Positions 1 to 7,538 of a DNA stretch of 14,457 nucleotides are shown here, one piece after another; position 1 is the first letter of the stretch; each line of letters starts with the position of its first letter. The position numbers and the translations under genes are program-made. The notes beneath the pieces are model-generated. The model was not told where the DNA came from and searched no databases. It worked only from the letters and a program-made list of their open reading frames with translations. The DNA lies in the NCBI GenBank assembly GCA_019423725.1, contig JAHZAW010000050.1, positions 92,180-106,636 of the forward strand. Direction: 5' to 3'. This stretch comes from Clostridiales bacterium (GTDB lineage Bacteria; Bacillota; Clostridia; Lachnospirales; Anaerotignaceae).

Positions 1-381
1 GACAGGATCGATCTTGACCTGCTCAGCCTCAGCGTCCTTTTCCTCCTGGGACTCGCCGGTCTTGCCTATCTCAAAGGCCTTATTAAGAGCAGTTGAGTAT
101 TCAGCAGTTCCCATAATGTCCTCAAAGGGTATGGTCCACTTGTTTTCATCATAAGTGATATCTATGCTGAGATCATTATTAAATTCCTCAGTAAGTTTAG
201 TTACCGCCTCATCCATAGTAAGTCCGCTCAGGTCTATTCCAGCCACTGAAACTCCCTCACAGAAAACTTCATTCTTTTCCTCTTCTTCATGGTTTCCACA
301 AGAAACGACGGAAAAAGCCATTAACATAACAAGCATCACTGATGCTATCCTTTTGATTTTTTTATTTAATGAAAACACCAT
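1..381 (-). CDS. Lipoprotein with YoaR/VanW-type peptidoglycan-binding domain (N-terminal part)
   Basis: Only the first 127 codons are in the window; the gene runs off the left edge. The protein starts with a lysine-rich n-region (NKKIKR, residues 6-11), a hydrophobic stretch (about 12-26) and a lipobox V-V-S-C with Cys28 as the predicted lipidated residue, so it should be anchored on the outer face of the membrane. An acidic linker (EEEEK, 32-36) follows, then from about residue 43 the pattern G-V-S-V-A-G-I-D-L-S-G-L-T-x-x-E-A, and later ALNKAFEIGKTG. This pattern is typical of the N-terminal PG_binding_4 domain (PF12229) of VanW-family and YkuD L,D-transpeptidase proteins, which act at the cell wall. 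The C-terminal domain that would tell these apart is not visible. ATG at 379-381 is chosen because an AGAGG (391-395) lies 9 nt upstream and the signal peptide starts there. A terminator and about 150 nt separate it from the operon to its right, so it is probably its own unit; only a weak promoter-like element was seen upstream. Confidence 0.8.
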   Translation of the reverse strand, partial: MVFSLNKKIKRIASVMLVMLMAFSVVSCGNHEEEEKNEVFCEGVSVAGIDLSGLTMDEAVTKLTEEFNNDLSIDITYDENKWTIPFEDIMGTAEYSTALNKAFEIGKTGESQEEKDAEAEQVKIDPV

Positions 382-529
382 ATCTTCTAACCTCTATATA
401 TTAAAAATCATAATTTCAACAATTGCATTAATAGTATCACAAATTATTTTTAGGTACAAGCACATTTTAGATACTTAAAACAACTGTAAAAGAAATGTAA
501 TAATCCCTTTTGTCATCAATATTTTTATC

Positions 530-556
530 AAAAAAGCGTGCGGATTATCCGCACGC
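530..556 (-). terminator. Rho-independent terminator of the six-gene operon
   Basis: A perfect 9-bp GC-rich stem (536-544 with 548-556, arm GCGTGCGGA) has a 3-nt loop and is followed on the minus strand by six T (530-535). It begins 6 nt after the TAA stop (563-565) of the 915-aa VWA gene, exactly where an intrinsic terminator for the leftward operon should lie. It also separates the operon from the lipoprotein gene on the same strand. Confidence 0.92.
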
Positions 557-562
557 CAGCAA

Positions 563-3310
563 TTATTTTTTCCTGTTTCTCTTTATGTCAGCAAGAGCAC
601 TTGCCGATGATTTTTTCTCATTATTTACATTATTTACATCATCTTTACCGGCCTTGGCAGTCTGTACTGGCTTCTCTTTTTCAGCTTCCTTGTTTTCTTT
701 GACACGTTCTTCAAATGTCTTTTTCTTAGGCTTTATTACCGGCTTTAATTTAGCTGCCAGAACAACGGCCCTGTCTATAAATTCAGGGAATCTTCTGAGC
801 AGTATATCAGCCAGAAGCAGTATTATAGCCAATACAAGCAGAGGTATCGTTACATCTCTTTTCGCATAGGTATCGGGAAGTGATGAACTGTATACTTCTT
901 CCGGCGAAGTAATAACGCTGATATTCTCATATGATGAAAGTTCATTTATGATGCCGTTGCCAGTCATCTTTCTTACATCATATTCACCGGAATAGCCAAT
1001 TATGAAACCGGTATTATACGCATTTACCGTTCCATCATTGAGTTTTTCCTCAACGGTTATAATATATGCTCCCTCTTTATCAGTGGGTATCGTGCATTTG
1101 TACTCTCCAGGAAGCACCGCTGACATATCTGTATTATACTCTTCCCCGTCCTCAGTCACTATTGTGGCATTGATGCCGGAAGTATTCTGATTTACAGGTA
1201 TTTTTGCGGTTATGTCCGAAACTCCTCCGGCAGCTTCGCCTGTTACCTCGATATCATATAATATATCACTTCTCATGGAGTAGCTTATAAGATTTCTTAT
1301 GATATCTAAGCCCTCTTCAGATGAGAGCCAGTCACTGGTCCACTGTCCGCTCAAGTCACTGGTCCAGGCTGCTGTCCTTCCAAGTCCATACTGCCATACG
1401 GCAAGTACAGGTTCTTCCTTATCGCTTTGCAGCACCACATCAGCCCTGGGTTTTGCCGTAGTGCTCACATAACCATGAAGCATGGGCACAGAACCGATAT
1501 TTTCTGTTATTTCAGATGAATCCACAGCAGATGGATAAAAATCATCATTATTAAGATAATCTTTGCTCGCTATGGAAGTCTCATATACAAATATTTCAGG
1601 CAGACTTGAAAATCTGTCCGCATAATAATACCTTCCGTTACCTTCCTCAGCTATATACTGGAGAAGATTCGTATCAGCTCCAGGGCCTACGGCTATGGTA
1701 GATATCGTTATCCCGTCTTCCCTCGCCTGTCTCAAAAGATTTGAATATCCTTCAGTTTCAGCCTGTCCGTCGGTCAAGAGTATAACATGCTTAAGTTTTG
1801 TATCTGTATCAGCAAGTTTTGTACAGGCAGCCCTGAGGGCAGGAAGTATGCTCGTGCCTCCGCCAGGCTGTATGGTGCCAATGGCATTTTCTATACTTTC
1901 TCTGTTTTCACCGACTTCTTTTAGTTCTACAGCCCACTGAGCTACTGAATCAAAAGCTATCACACCCACAAGATCATCGTCGGCCAGTTCATTCACACCT
2001 CTGATGGCAGCTTCCTTTGCCAGATCCATACAGGATATGCCCTGGGAGTTATCACTCATACTGCCTGAACGGTCTATTACCATGACCATAGCAAGATCAG
2101 GGTCCTCGGACTGTGTCTTTATGCTCATCTCAACGGGAAGCATATCCTCTATCGGTGTACCTTCATATCCGCCGGGTCCGTATGAGTTTTCGCCTCCGAC
2201 GGTAATGAGTCCGCCTCCTGCATATTTAACAAAATCATCAAGGGCGCCTATAAAGCTTTCGCTCATATCACTGTATGGCACATCAGCCAGGATCACACTG
2301 TCATAGGCAGTTAATGAATCATAGGATGACGGTGTATTATCCGGGCTCACCACATCAACATTGAGCTGGGCTGATTCAAGTATATTGCGGAGATTTTCAG
2401 CTGATGCCCCGCTTCCTACCACCAGTACAGATGGCAGATTTTCAGCGTAGCAATATCCGTATACGGTGTTATTCTGATAAAATGTATCATTAGACGGAAC
2501 GATCTCGGCACGGTAAGTTATACCGCCGCCCTTATCAGCCATATCCGTAAATACGAATCTGTTTTCTCCATCTTTAAGGCTTACTCTCTCATTAAGTACA
2601 ATCGATGAGCCTCTGTAAAGCCGCAGGTCAGCATCCTGAGAGCCTATGGAGTCAACTATTACAGTGACATCATAGCTCATATTTATATTTACATACTGCG
2701 GAAGAGATATTTCTCTTATTCCAGCTTCATTTTTCACATCTCCGCTTATATCATAAATAAGCGTCTGGATATTATCATTTTTAAGCACATTTCTGGCTGA
2801 TATACCGTCTCCCCTTGTCTGTGAGCCATCGGTTATCAGTACCAGTCTTTTATTTGTGCTTTCATCATATACCGATGCAGCCTGTTTTATGGCTGCTTCT
2901 ATATTTGTATTCTCATTTTCCGTAGATGAATTACTTAAGTTCACATTGACATACTCATCAGTGGGCGCAACAACGGTCACTGCCCTCCCCCCGAACAGAG
3001 AAACAGCCGTTTTATCGCTTCCTGCCTTATGTGACTGGGCAGAATTGATAAAATCAGATATTTTTTCTCTTTGTCCTGAGACACTGTCGGAAACGTCAAC
3101 TAAAAACAATGTAGTATCGTCCTTAGCCTTATCAACTACAGACATACCTGAAAGGGAAAGGATAAGGGCTGCCACAGTGAGAGTTCTCAGCACCGTACTC
3201 GTATAAACATATCTGTTCCCTTTCATAAATTTCTTTAATATTATTACGGCTGCTGCGATAATAATGGGTATCAGTATCAATAAATAAATTTTATCTACGC
3301 TTATTTCCAT
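563..3310 (-). CDS. Membrane protein with two VWA domains and a GATase-like domain
   Basis: 915 aa, last gene of the operon. Two N-terminal membrane segments (about 8-25 and 39-56) flank a basic loop (KKFMKGNR), and a third lies at about 820-838, so residues 57-819 should face outward and the Lys-rich tail (840-915) the cytoplasm. VWA1 (about 65-195) has a full MIDAS: D72-x-S74-x-S76, T135 and TDG at 160-162. A GATase1-like alpha/beta domain follows (about 292-395, ending GGGLITVGGENSYGPGGY) with no Cys in it, so glutaminase activity is unlikely. VWA2 (about 405-580) is canonical: D413-x-S415-x-S417 in DRSGSMS, GGGTS at 483-487 and TDG at 513-515. The architecture matches the uncharacterised VWA/GATase membrane proteins encoded beside BatA-like genes. 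MIDAS sites bind a metal and usually a protein ligand. The ATG lies 20 nt inside the upstream gene behind a GGTGGGTGA ribosome site, suggesting translational coupling. Family call is firm; function is unknown. Confidence 0.9.
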   Translation of the reverse strand: MEISVDKIYLLILIPIIIAAAVIILKKFMKGNRYVYTSTVLRTLTVAALILSLSGMSVVDKAKDDTTLFLVDVSDSVSGQREKISDFINSAQSHKAGSDKTAVSLFGGRAVTVVAPTDEYVNVNLSNSSTENENTNIEAAIKQAASVYDESTNKRLVLITDGSQTRGDGISARNVLKNDNIQTLIYDISGDVKNEAGIREISLPQYVNINMSYDVTVIVDSIGSQDADLRLYRGSSIVLNERVSLKDGENRFVFTDMADKGGGITYRAEIVPSNDTFYQNNTVYGYCYAENLPSVLVVGSGASAENLRNILESAQLNVDVVSPDNTPSSYDSLTAYDSVILADVPYSDMSESFIGALDDFVKYAGGGLITVGGENSYGPGGYEGTPIEDMLPVEMSIKTQSEDPDLAMVMVIDRSGSMSDNSQGISCMDLAKEAAIRGVNELADDDLVGVIAFDSVAQWAVELKEVGENRESIENAIGTIQPGGGTSILPALRAACTKLADTDTKLKHVILLTDGQAETEGYSNLLRQAREDGITISTIAVGPGADTNLLQYIAEEGNGRYYYADRFSSLPEIFVYETSIASKDYLNNDDFYPSAVDSSEITENIGSVPMLHGYVSTTAKPRADVVLQSDKEEPVLAVWQYGLGRTAAWTSDLSGQWTSDWLSSEEGLDIIRNLISYSMRSDILYDIEVTGEAAGGVSDITAKIPVNQNTSGINATIVTEDGEEYNTDMSAVLPGEYKCTIPTDKEGAYIITVEEKLNDGTVNAYNTGFIIGYSGEYDVRKMTGNGIINELSSYENISVITSPEEVYSSSLPDTYAKRDVTIPLLVLAIILLLADILLRRFPEFIDRAVVLAAKLKPVIKPKKKTFEERVKENKEAEKEKPVQTAKAGKDDVNNVNNEKKSSASALADIKRNRKK

Positions 3311-5087
3311 AATATTTCACCCACCATTCCGCAATCAAGGCCAAGATCGCTAATATCGTTAAAATTCCCATAAGAGCGGCACCGCCCTTTGTCGCCTTGC
3401 CAGCTGTTCCCTCTCTGTCCTGTCCAAAGAGAGCTGACAGGTCTGACTCGCCATCTGTAAGGGTATTTACTGCCAAAGTAGTTTCTGTGATACTTCCATC
3501 GGATTTTTCAGATGTCACATTATAAAATCCTGCCTCAGCCGTATCACTGTATTCAGAAGCCGGGAAAGGAGGAGCAACCGTCCTCACATCTCCGGAGGGG
3601 CCTTCAACTGTGACTTTTTGTGCGTCCGCCGCTATATCTATATTTAAAGTTTCTCCGCATTTGGCTGAATTCTGCGTTCCGATTCTTCCAGGAACGAACC
3701 AGTCTGACAGATTATATATCATAATAGGGAATTCTTTGAGCAGAGGAAGATCTGAATTATGTATATCAAATGTGAATATACACACCTTCTGTCCTCCGTT
3801 TTCTCCCCTCATAATAAGCGGAACGCCGTCTGCTGAACATTCGGTGACAGCCCAGGACGGTCTGTTGACTGTCTTTGCCTCAGAAATTATAAACTGCAGA
3901 TTTTCTCCGCTGCTAAGCTCAGATATACCTTCAGAATAGCAGTTGAGTTCCTTTACAGCTCCGGTCTCAATATATGAATTACCTTCCGGAGGATTGACTA
4001 TGAGAAGTCCTCCGTCATTTGGAACCGTTTCAGGCAGCACACCATCGAAAACATACAGATCATATCCCGTAAGGTCTGCGGATGTCATTGTGTCAGAAGT
4101 CATTTTATATATTTCAGTGCCTTCCACAAGGGAAAATGCATTCTCCAAAAATGTATTTCCATCACTTACTATAAGTATTTTTGCGGTCTCAGATTCATTC
4201 ACGGCGATATAGTATGTATCGTCTGAAGGAAGTATGTCTTCTGGCGTCATTACTACGCTTATCTTTCCGCTGGTATTATAAACATTGGTAAATACCACGC
4301 TTCTTTCACTTCCGGCTGGTATATATACATCGTTAACAGCCGCAGCCATATTCCCAAGATATACTGTGACCGTCTTCTGTTCATCTGATGCACCGTAGTT
4401 CCTTACGTTTACAAGTACATTACCTTCTGAAGCGGACGCAAGGGTTATGGCACAGTTAGAAGTTTCCTTGCCCGCATAAAATATATTTGCGTCAATATCC
4501 TTAAAACTGCTGTCATTGTCAGTATAGATATATATCCCGCCCTCTGTTTCTGCGGCCTCAGATGCTATCATTCCTTCCAGGGTGTCCATATCTATTCCGC
4601 CGCCCGTTGTAGCTATGGACTTTAGAGCTGCCACAGCTTCGGCTTTATTGGTATCAGGGCCATATGCTATATAAGGCGTCTCATTGGCGGCTATTACAGT
4701 TATCTTGCTGAGAGCGGATGCCGAGCTAATAAGTTTCTCAGCCCTCTCCTTGGAATACTCAAGCCTGGTCTCCCCCATGTCCTCAGTATTCATACTTGAT
4801 GACGCATCGATCACCACAACATAATTGTAGGCCGTTCCAAAGGCTGAAATATAAGGCCTTGCTACCGCAAGGCCCAGAGCTGTCGCCGCAATCAGCTGAA
4901 GTATGAGCGGCAGACTTCTCTTAAGTTTCTGCCATGGTTTTGACTGTACGCTTGTATCAGCCGCTTTTTCCCAAAGATATGTACTTGGAACGATAACATC
5001 CCTCTGCTTGCGTTTCAGCATGTGAAGTATTATTATCATTGGCACGCCTATTAAGGCGATTAGTCCTATTGTATTGAAAAAGCCCAT
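3291..5087 (-). CDS. BatA-like VWA membrane protein
   Basis: 598 aa. The N-terminus is the BatA/aerotolerance-regulator module (PF07584 type): a first membrane segment (about 5-23), a basic cytoplasmic loop with VPSTYLWE at 33-40, and a second segment (about 58-77) ending AVARPYI. A VWA domain follows (about 88-210) with MIDAS residues D94-x-S96-x-S98 in DASSSM, TGGG at 161-164 and TD at 189-190. A beta-rich middle is followed by a GATase-like alpha/beta segment (about 300-372: KILIVSDG, YDLYVFDGVLPE, GGLLIVNPP) and an Ig-like stretch near 475-545. A C-terminal membrane segment (about 570-588) ends in KYYGNKRR. The positive-inside rule puts residues 80-570 outside the cell. Length and layout fit the long Firmicute and Planctomycete VWA relatives of BatA. 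The start has AAGGAG (5094-5099) 6 nt upstream, and the gene begins 15 nt after the preceding stop. BatA-type proteins are usually paired with a MoxR ATPase, and none is present here. Confidence 0.88.
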   Translation of the reverse strand: MGFFNTIGLIALIGVPMIIILHMLKRKQRDVIVPSTYLWEKAADTSVQSKPWQKLKRSLPLILQLIAATALGLAVARPYISAFGTAYNYVVVIDASSSMNTEDMGETRLEYSKERAEKLISSASALSKITVIAANETPYIAYGPDTNKAEAVAALKSIATTGGGIDMDTLEGMIASEAAETEGGIYIYTDNDSSFKDIDANIFYAGKETSNCAITLASASEGNVLVNVRNYGASDEQKTVTVYLGNMAAAVNDVYIPAGSERSVVFTNVYNTSGKISVVMTPEDILPSDDTYYIAVNESETAKILIVSDGNTFLENAFSLVEGTEIYKMTSDTMTSADLTGYDLYVFDGVLPETVPNDGGLLIVNPPEGNSYIETGAVKELNCYSEGISELSSGENLQFIISEAKTVNRPSWAVTECSADGVPLIMRGENGGQKVCIFTFDIHNSDLPLLKEFPIMIYNLSDWFVPGRIGTQNSAKCGETLNIDIAADAQKVTVEGPSGDVRTVAPPFPASEYSDTAEAGFYNVTSEKSDGSITETTLAVNTLTDGESDLSALFGQDREGTAGKATKGGAALMGILTILAILALIAEWWVKYYGNKRR

Positions 5088-5102
5088 AGTACGCTCCTTA
5101 GT

Positions 5103-6662
5103 TTATTTTTCAAGTCCGGAGAAATACTCCGCTACTATCTCTTTCATTCCATAGGGTATATTTCCATTCTGGCTTTCCTTGAGAGCCTGCTCCATATAGT
5201 CACTGACTACGGTTTCATAGGGTACGCTTGACCCGTTTACTCCTCCGGATTTTGTCTCAGAATAGGTTACCTCTCCATCTTCCGTCTGTTGTGAATTGAG
5301 CTGCTCCTCACTGCCCTCCAGTGACTGGGCATCCCTTGTATATACTTTCTCAGGTTCGGCATGTCCGAAGCCTCTGCCGCTTCCGTTATTTCCGTTGCCT
5401 TGACCCTGGCCCTGGCCTTGTCCTTGTCCCTGACCTTCGCCCTGGCCTTGTCCCTGGCCTTCGCCCTGACCCTGGCCTTCACCCTGGCCCTGGCCCTGAC
5501 CTTCGCCCTGACCCTGGCCTTCACCTTTATTCTGGCTCTCACTGGCCTTACCGCTGGAGTTTTCATTTGATGACTTTGATGGAGTTCCTGTTCCGTCACT
5601 GGCCTTTGCCAATGTTGAAGCTGTTCTGTTTACAGCCGATGTGGCGGTGCTGCTTTTACTGATGGATGACTGGGCCGCCTGCGATAATGCCGCCGCTGCC
5701 TCCTGTGTATCCCCATCTTCCAAAGCTTCCTCAGCTTCCTCGATCATTTCTTTAAGTTCTTCATCATTCAGTTCTTCCTTGAGCTGTTCCAGCTGTTTTG
5801 CCAATTCCTCCAGCTGTTCATCTGTCATATTCTGAAGTTCCGCCGCAAGTTTATTCATGGCTTCTGAAAGGGCCTCGGAATTATTAAGGTCCATGGCAGA
5901 TGATATATCGCTTCCGGCTCCAAAATCAGAAAGTGCGTTTTTAATATTGTTTTTGTCGTTTAATGCCTTATTCTCAAGTTTTTTAAGGTCCTTCTGGGCA
6001 TCGTTTATGAGCTTTTGAGCTTCTTTAGCATCCTTCGCTCTTTTAAGCCTGCTGTTCAGTTCCTTAAGGATCTCATTATATTCTTCCTTAAACATTTCAG
6101 ATAATTTTTCATCTTTATTGACTGCCTTTTTAATTTCTTCAGTCTCATTCAGAGCCTGCTCCGTTGTTGGAGTGAACTGGTAAACCCCCGCATCCGGAGC
6201 AAAACCAGTAAGACAGGAAACAGCCACGATAAGCGCTATTATTACCGCCAGTTTTCTGGGATAGGTTATCTTGTATTTTTCCGCAAGTTTTGAACTTTTA
6301 GCGGTATTTACCGCATCACGTACAGCCATTTCCTCCATGGCTGACCTTTCATGATTATCAGAAAGTATCCCATAGGCTGTAATAAGCCTTTCATCACATC
6401 CGAGCCTGTCTCCTTCCTCAGCCGCGTCATAATCAGTGACCCTGTATTTGACAAGGGCAAGGAAAATTCCAACGGCCGCTGAAACAGCCGCTACCGCTAT
6501 ACATAAAAGAGTCTTCCACGGAACATACACGACCTTGGCCGATGCAAGGATACCAAGTATTATTACCGCTCCTATGGCCAGAGACTGAAACAGTCTGAGT
6601 ATAAGATTATTTATTGTTATCTTTTTCTTTAGAGGTCTAAGGAGTTTTTTCAGTTCCTTCAT
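5103..6662 (-). CDS. Membrane-anchored coiled-coil protein with Gly-X repeat (DUF4175-like layout)
   Basis: 519 aa, function unknown. A very basic N-terminus (MKELKKLLRPLKKK) precedes two membrane segments (about 24-44 and 50-72). A short cytoplasmic region of about 65 residues follows (74-137), then a third membrane segment (about 138-155). The remainder should be extracytoplasmic: a long, highly charged helix likely to form coiled coils (about 168-335, with Leu/Lys/Glu heptad-like patterns such as EQLEELAKQLEQLKEEL), a Ser/Thr-rich linker (335-378), an uninterrupted Gly-X dipeptide tract (380-425, X = Gln or Glu), and a C-terminal segment ending IPYGMKEIVAEYFSGLEK. Two to three N-terminal membrane segments, long coiled coil, Gln/Gly-rich linker and a Y-x-x-x-x-x-E-Y-F-x-x-L end resemble the DUF4175-like proteins found beside BatA/MoxR genes; this is a resemblance, not a proven family match. 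GGTGAT (6668-6673) lies 5 nt before the ATG and overlaps the upstream stop. Confidence 0.75.
   Translation of the reverse strand: MKELKKLLRPLKKKITINNLILRLFQSLAIGAVIILGILASAKVVYVPWKTLLCIAVAAVSAAVGIFLALVKYRVTDYDAAEEGDRLGCDERLITAYGILSDNHERSAMEEMAVRDAVNTAKSSKLAEKYKITYPRKLAVIIALIVAVSCLTGFAPDAGVYQFTPTTEQALNETEEIKKAVNKDEKLSEMFKEEYNEILKELNSRLKRAKDAKEAQKLINDAQKDLKKLENKALNDKNNIKNALSDFGAGSDISSAMDLNNSEALSEAMNKLAAELQNMTDEQLEELAKQLEQLKEELNDEELKEMIEEAEEALEDGDTQEAAAALSQAAQSSISKSSTATSAVNRTASTLAKASDGTGTPSKSSNENSSGKASESQNKGEGQGQGEGQGQGQGEGQGQGEGQGQGQGEGQGQGQGQGQGQGNGNNGSGRGFGHAEPEKVYTRDAQSLEGSEEQLNSQQTEDGEVTYSETKSGGVNGSSVPYETVVSDYMEQALKESQNGNIPYGMKEIVAEYFSGLEK
5397..5525 (-). repeat. In-frame tandem repeat encoding a (Gly-Gln/Glu)n tract
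   Basis: The stretch encodes residues 380-422 of the coiled-coil membrane protein as 6-bp Gly-X units. There is a higher-order 42-bp period: residues 380-393 and 394-407 are identical 14-residue copies (GEGQGQGEGQGQGQ), and their DNA (5484-5525 and 5442-5483) matches at 39 of 42 positions by my alignment. A third, more diverged 42-bp copy (5400-5441) replaces one Glu with Gln. Because units are multiples of 3, gain or loss would change linker length without a frameshift. Confidence 0.9.
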
Positions 6663-6668
6663 GTCCCA

Positions 6669-7538
6669 TCACCCTTTTTTAGAGATCTTTCTTATCCTGA
6701 GTGAAGCAAGGAATAAGAAAAGCGCTGTGATTATAATAAGAGCTATGGCATTTATGACCCACATGGGTATGGGCATTGTAACAGGTGTATAGGTCTGGCC
6801 AAAATAATTGCCATAGTCTATAAGGTTGAACATCAATGAATTTCCTGTCTGTTCACATATAATGCTTACAAGCCCGACAATGGGGTTTATGCCAAGCAAT
6901 AACATTCTGGGTGCTAACGGAAGTGCCTTCTGGAAATAGCTTCCGTATACTGAGCAGCTCAACAGATATACTATTATTGTTGCTCCGCAAAGAATACCAG
7001 TACATATATAGGTAAAAACCATTGATGTTACTGTCTTCTTAAATACGGTTGAGAAATATATTGCTATAGCACCAAATGCCGCACATACAAGTATCATATA
7101 TCCAGTGACACCAAGCACATATATTATGCTCGTTCCGCCAAAATACATTATCATCGCAAATATTGGCATGGTCGCAAATATCATAAGAACGATGATGGAC
7201 AGTCCCGAAAGGAATTTGCCCAAAATTATTGAAAACGGTGATACCTTTGTTATAAGAAGAAGGTCAAGGGTCTGTCTCTCCCTCTCACCGCTGATGCTTC
7301 CCGCTGTCAGTGAAGGTGTGATAAGCAGTACTAGAGCAAGTTCAAGTACAGTAAGTCCTATATATACATTGGTCATCTGTGACGGGTCAAAGCTGGGTGA
7401 ATATGAATTATACATTATCTGCCATATGGCTATGGCCGCTACAACAGTGACCAGCATTATATATCCCGCTATGGCGTAAAATATTTTCCAGTTTCTCAAA
7501 GAAGTTTTTGTTTCTCGTCTGAATACAGGATTAATCAT
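6669..7538 (-). CDS. ABC-2 type transporter permease
   Basis: 289 aa integral membrane protein with six predicted helices (about 18-40, 57-77, 105-134, 137-163, 169-194 and 259-280). The diagnostic stretch is TAGSISGERERQTLDLLLIT, just after the second helix; this ER-x-x-x-T-L-x-L-L motif is typical of ABC-2 permeases of the NatB/GldF type, where it forms the coupling region facing the ATPase. It lies directly downstream of the ABC ATPase gene, and the two should form the transporter (a homodimer of each is usual). The frame is open upstream to a GTG at 7547, but that GTG lies inside the GGAGGTG ribosome site, so the ATG at 7536-7538 (protein starting MINPVFRRE) is the likely start. It overlaps the ATPase stop by 8 nt (ATGATTAA), indicating translational coupling. 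Substrate is unknown; context suggests export or handling of a partner of the surface proteins in the operon. Confidence 0.9.
   Translation of the reverse strand: MINPVFRRETKTSLRNWKIFYAIAGYIMLVTVVAAIAIWQIMYNSYSPSFDPSQMTNVYIGLTVLELALVLLITPSLTAGSISGERERQTLDLLLITKVSPFSIILGKFLSGLSIIVLMIFATMPIFAMIMYFGGTSIIYVLGVTGYMILVCAAFGAIAIYFSTVFKKTVTSMVFTYICTGILCGATIIVYLLSCSVYGSYFQKALPLAPRMLLLGINPIVGLVSIICEQTGNSLMFNLIDYGNYFGQTYTPVTMPIPMWVINAIALIIITALFLFLASLRIRKISKKG

Noticed and set aside
155..478. Plus-strand open frame over the lipoprotein start
   Set aside because: It is antisense to a clear lipoprotein signal and PG-binding domain, with no ribosome site and no family resemblance.
5397..5525. Possible CRISPR-like repeat array
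   Set aside because: Units are contiguous without unique spacers and lie in frame inside a gene; this is a protein low-complexity repeat.
5267..5662. Open frames on both strands across the Gly-X repeat encoding Arg/Ala-, Pro/Gly- or Leu/Ala-rich repeats
   Set aside because: They are frame shadows of the 6-bp repeat; the real frame continues into coiled-coil and membrane segments, has a ribosome site and fits the operon.
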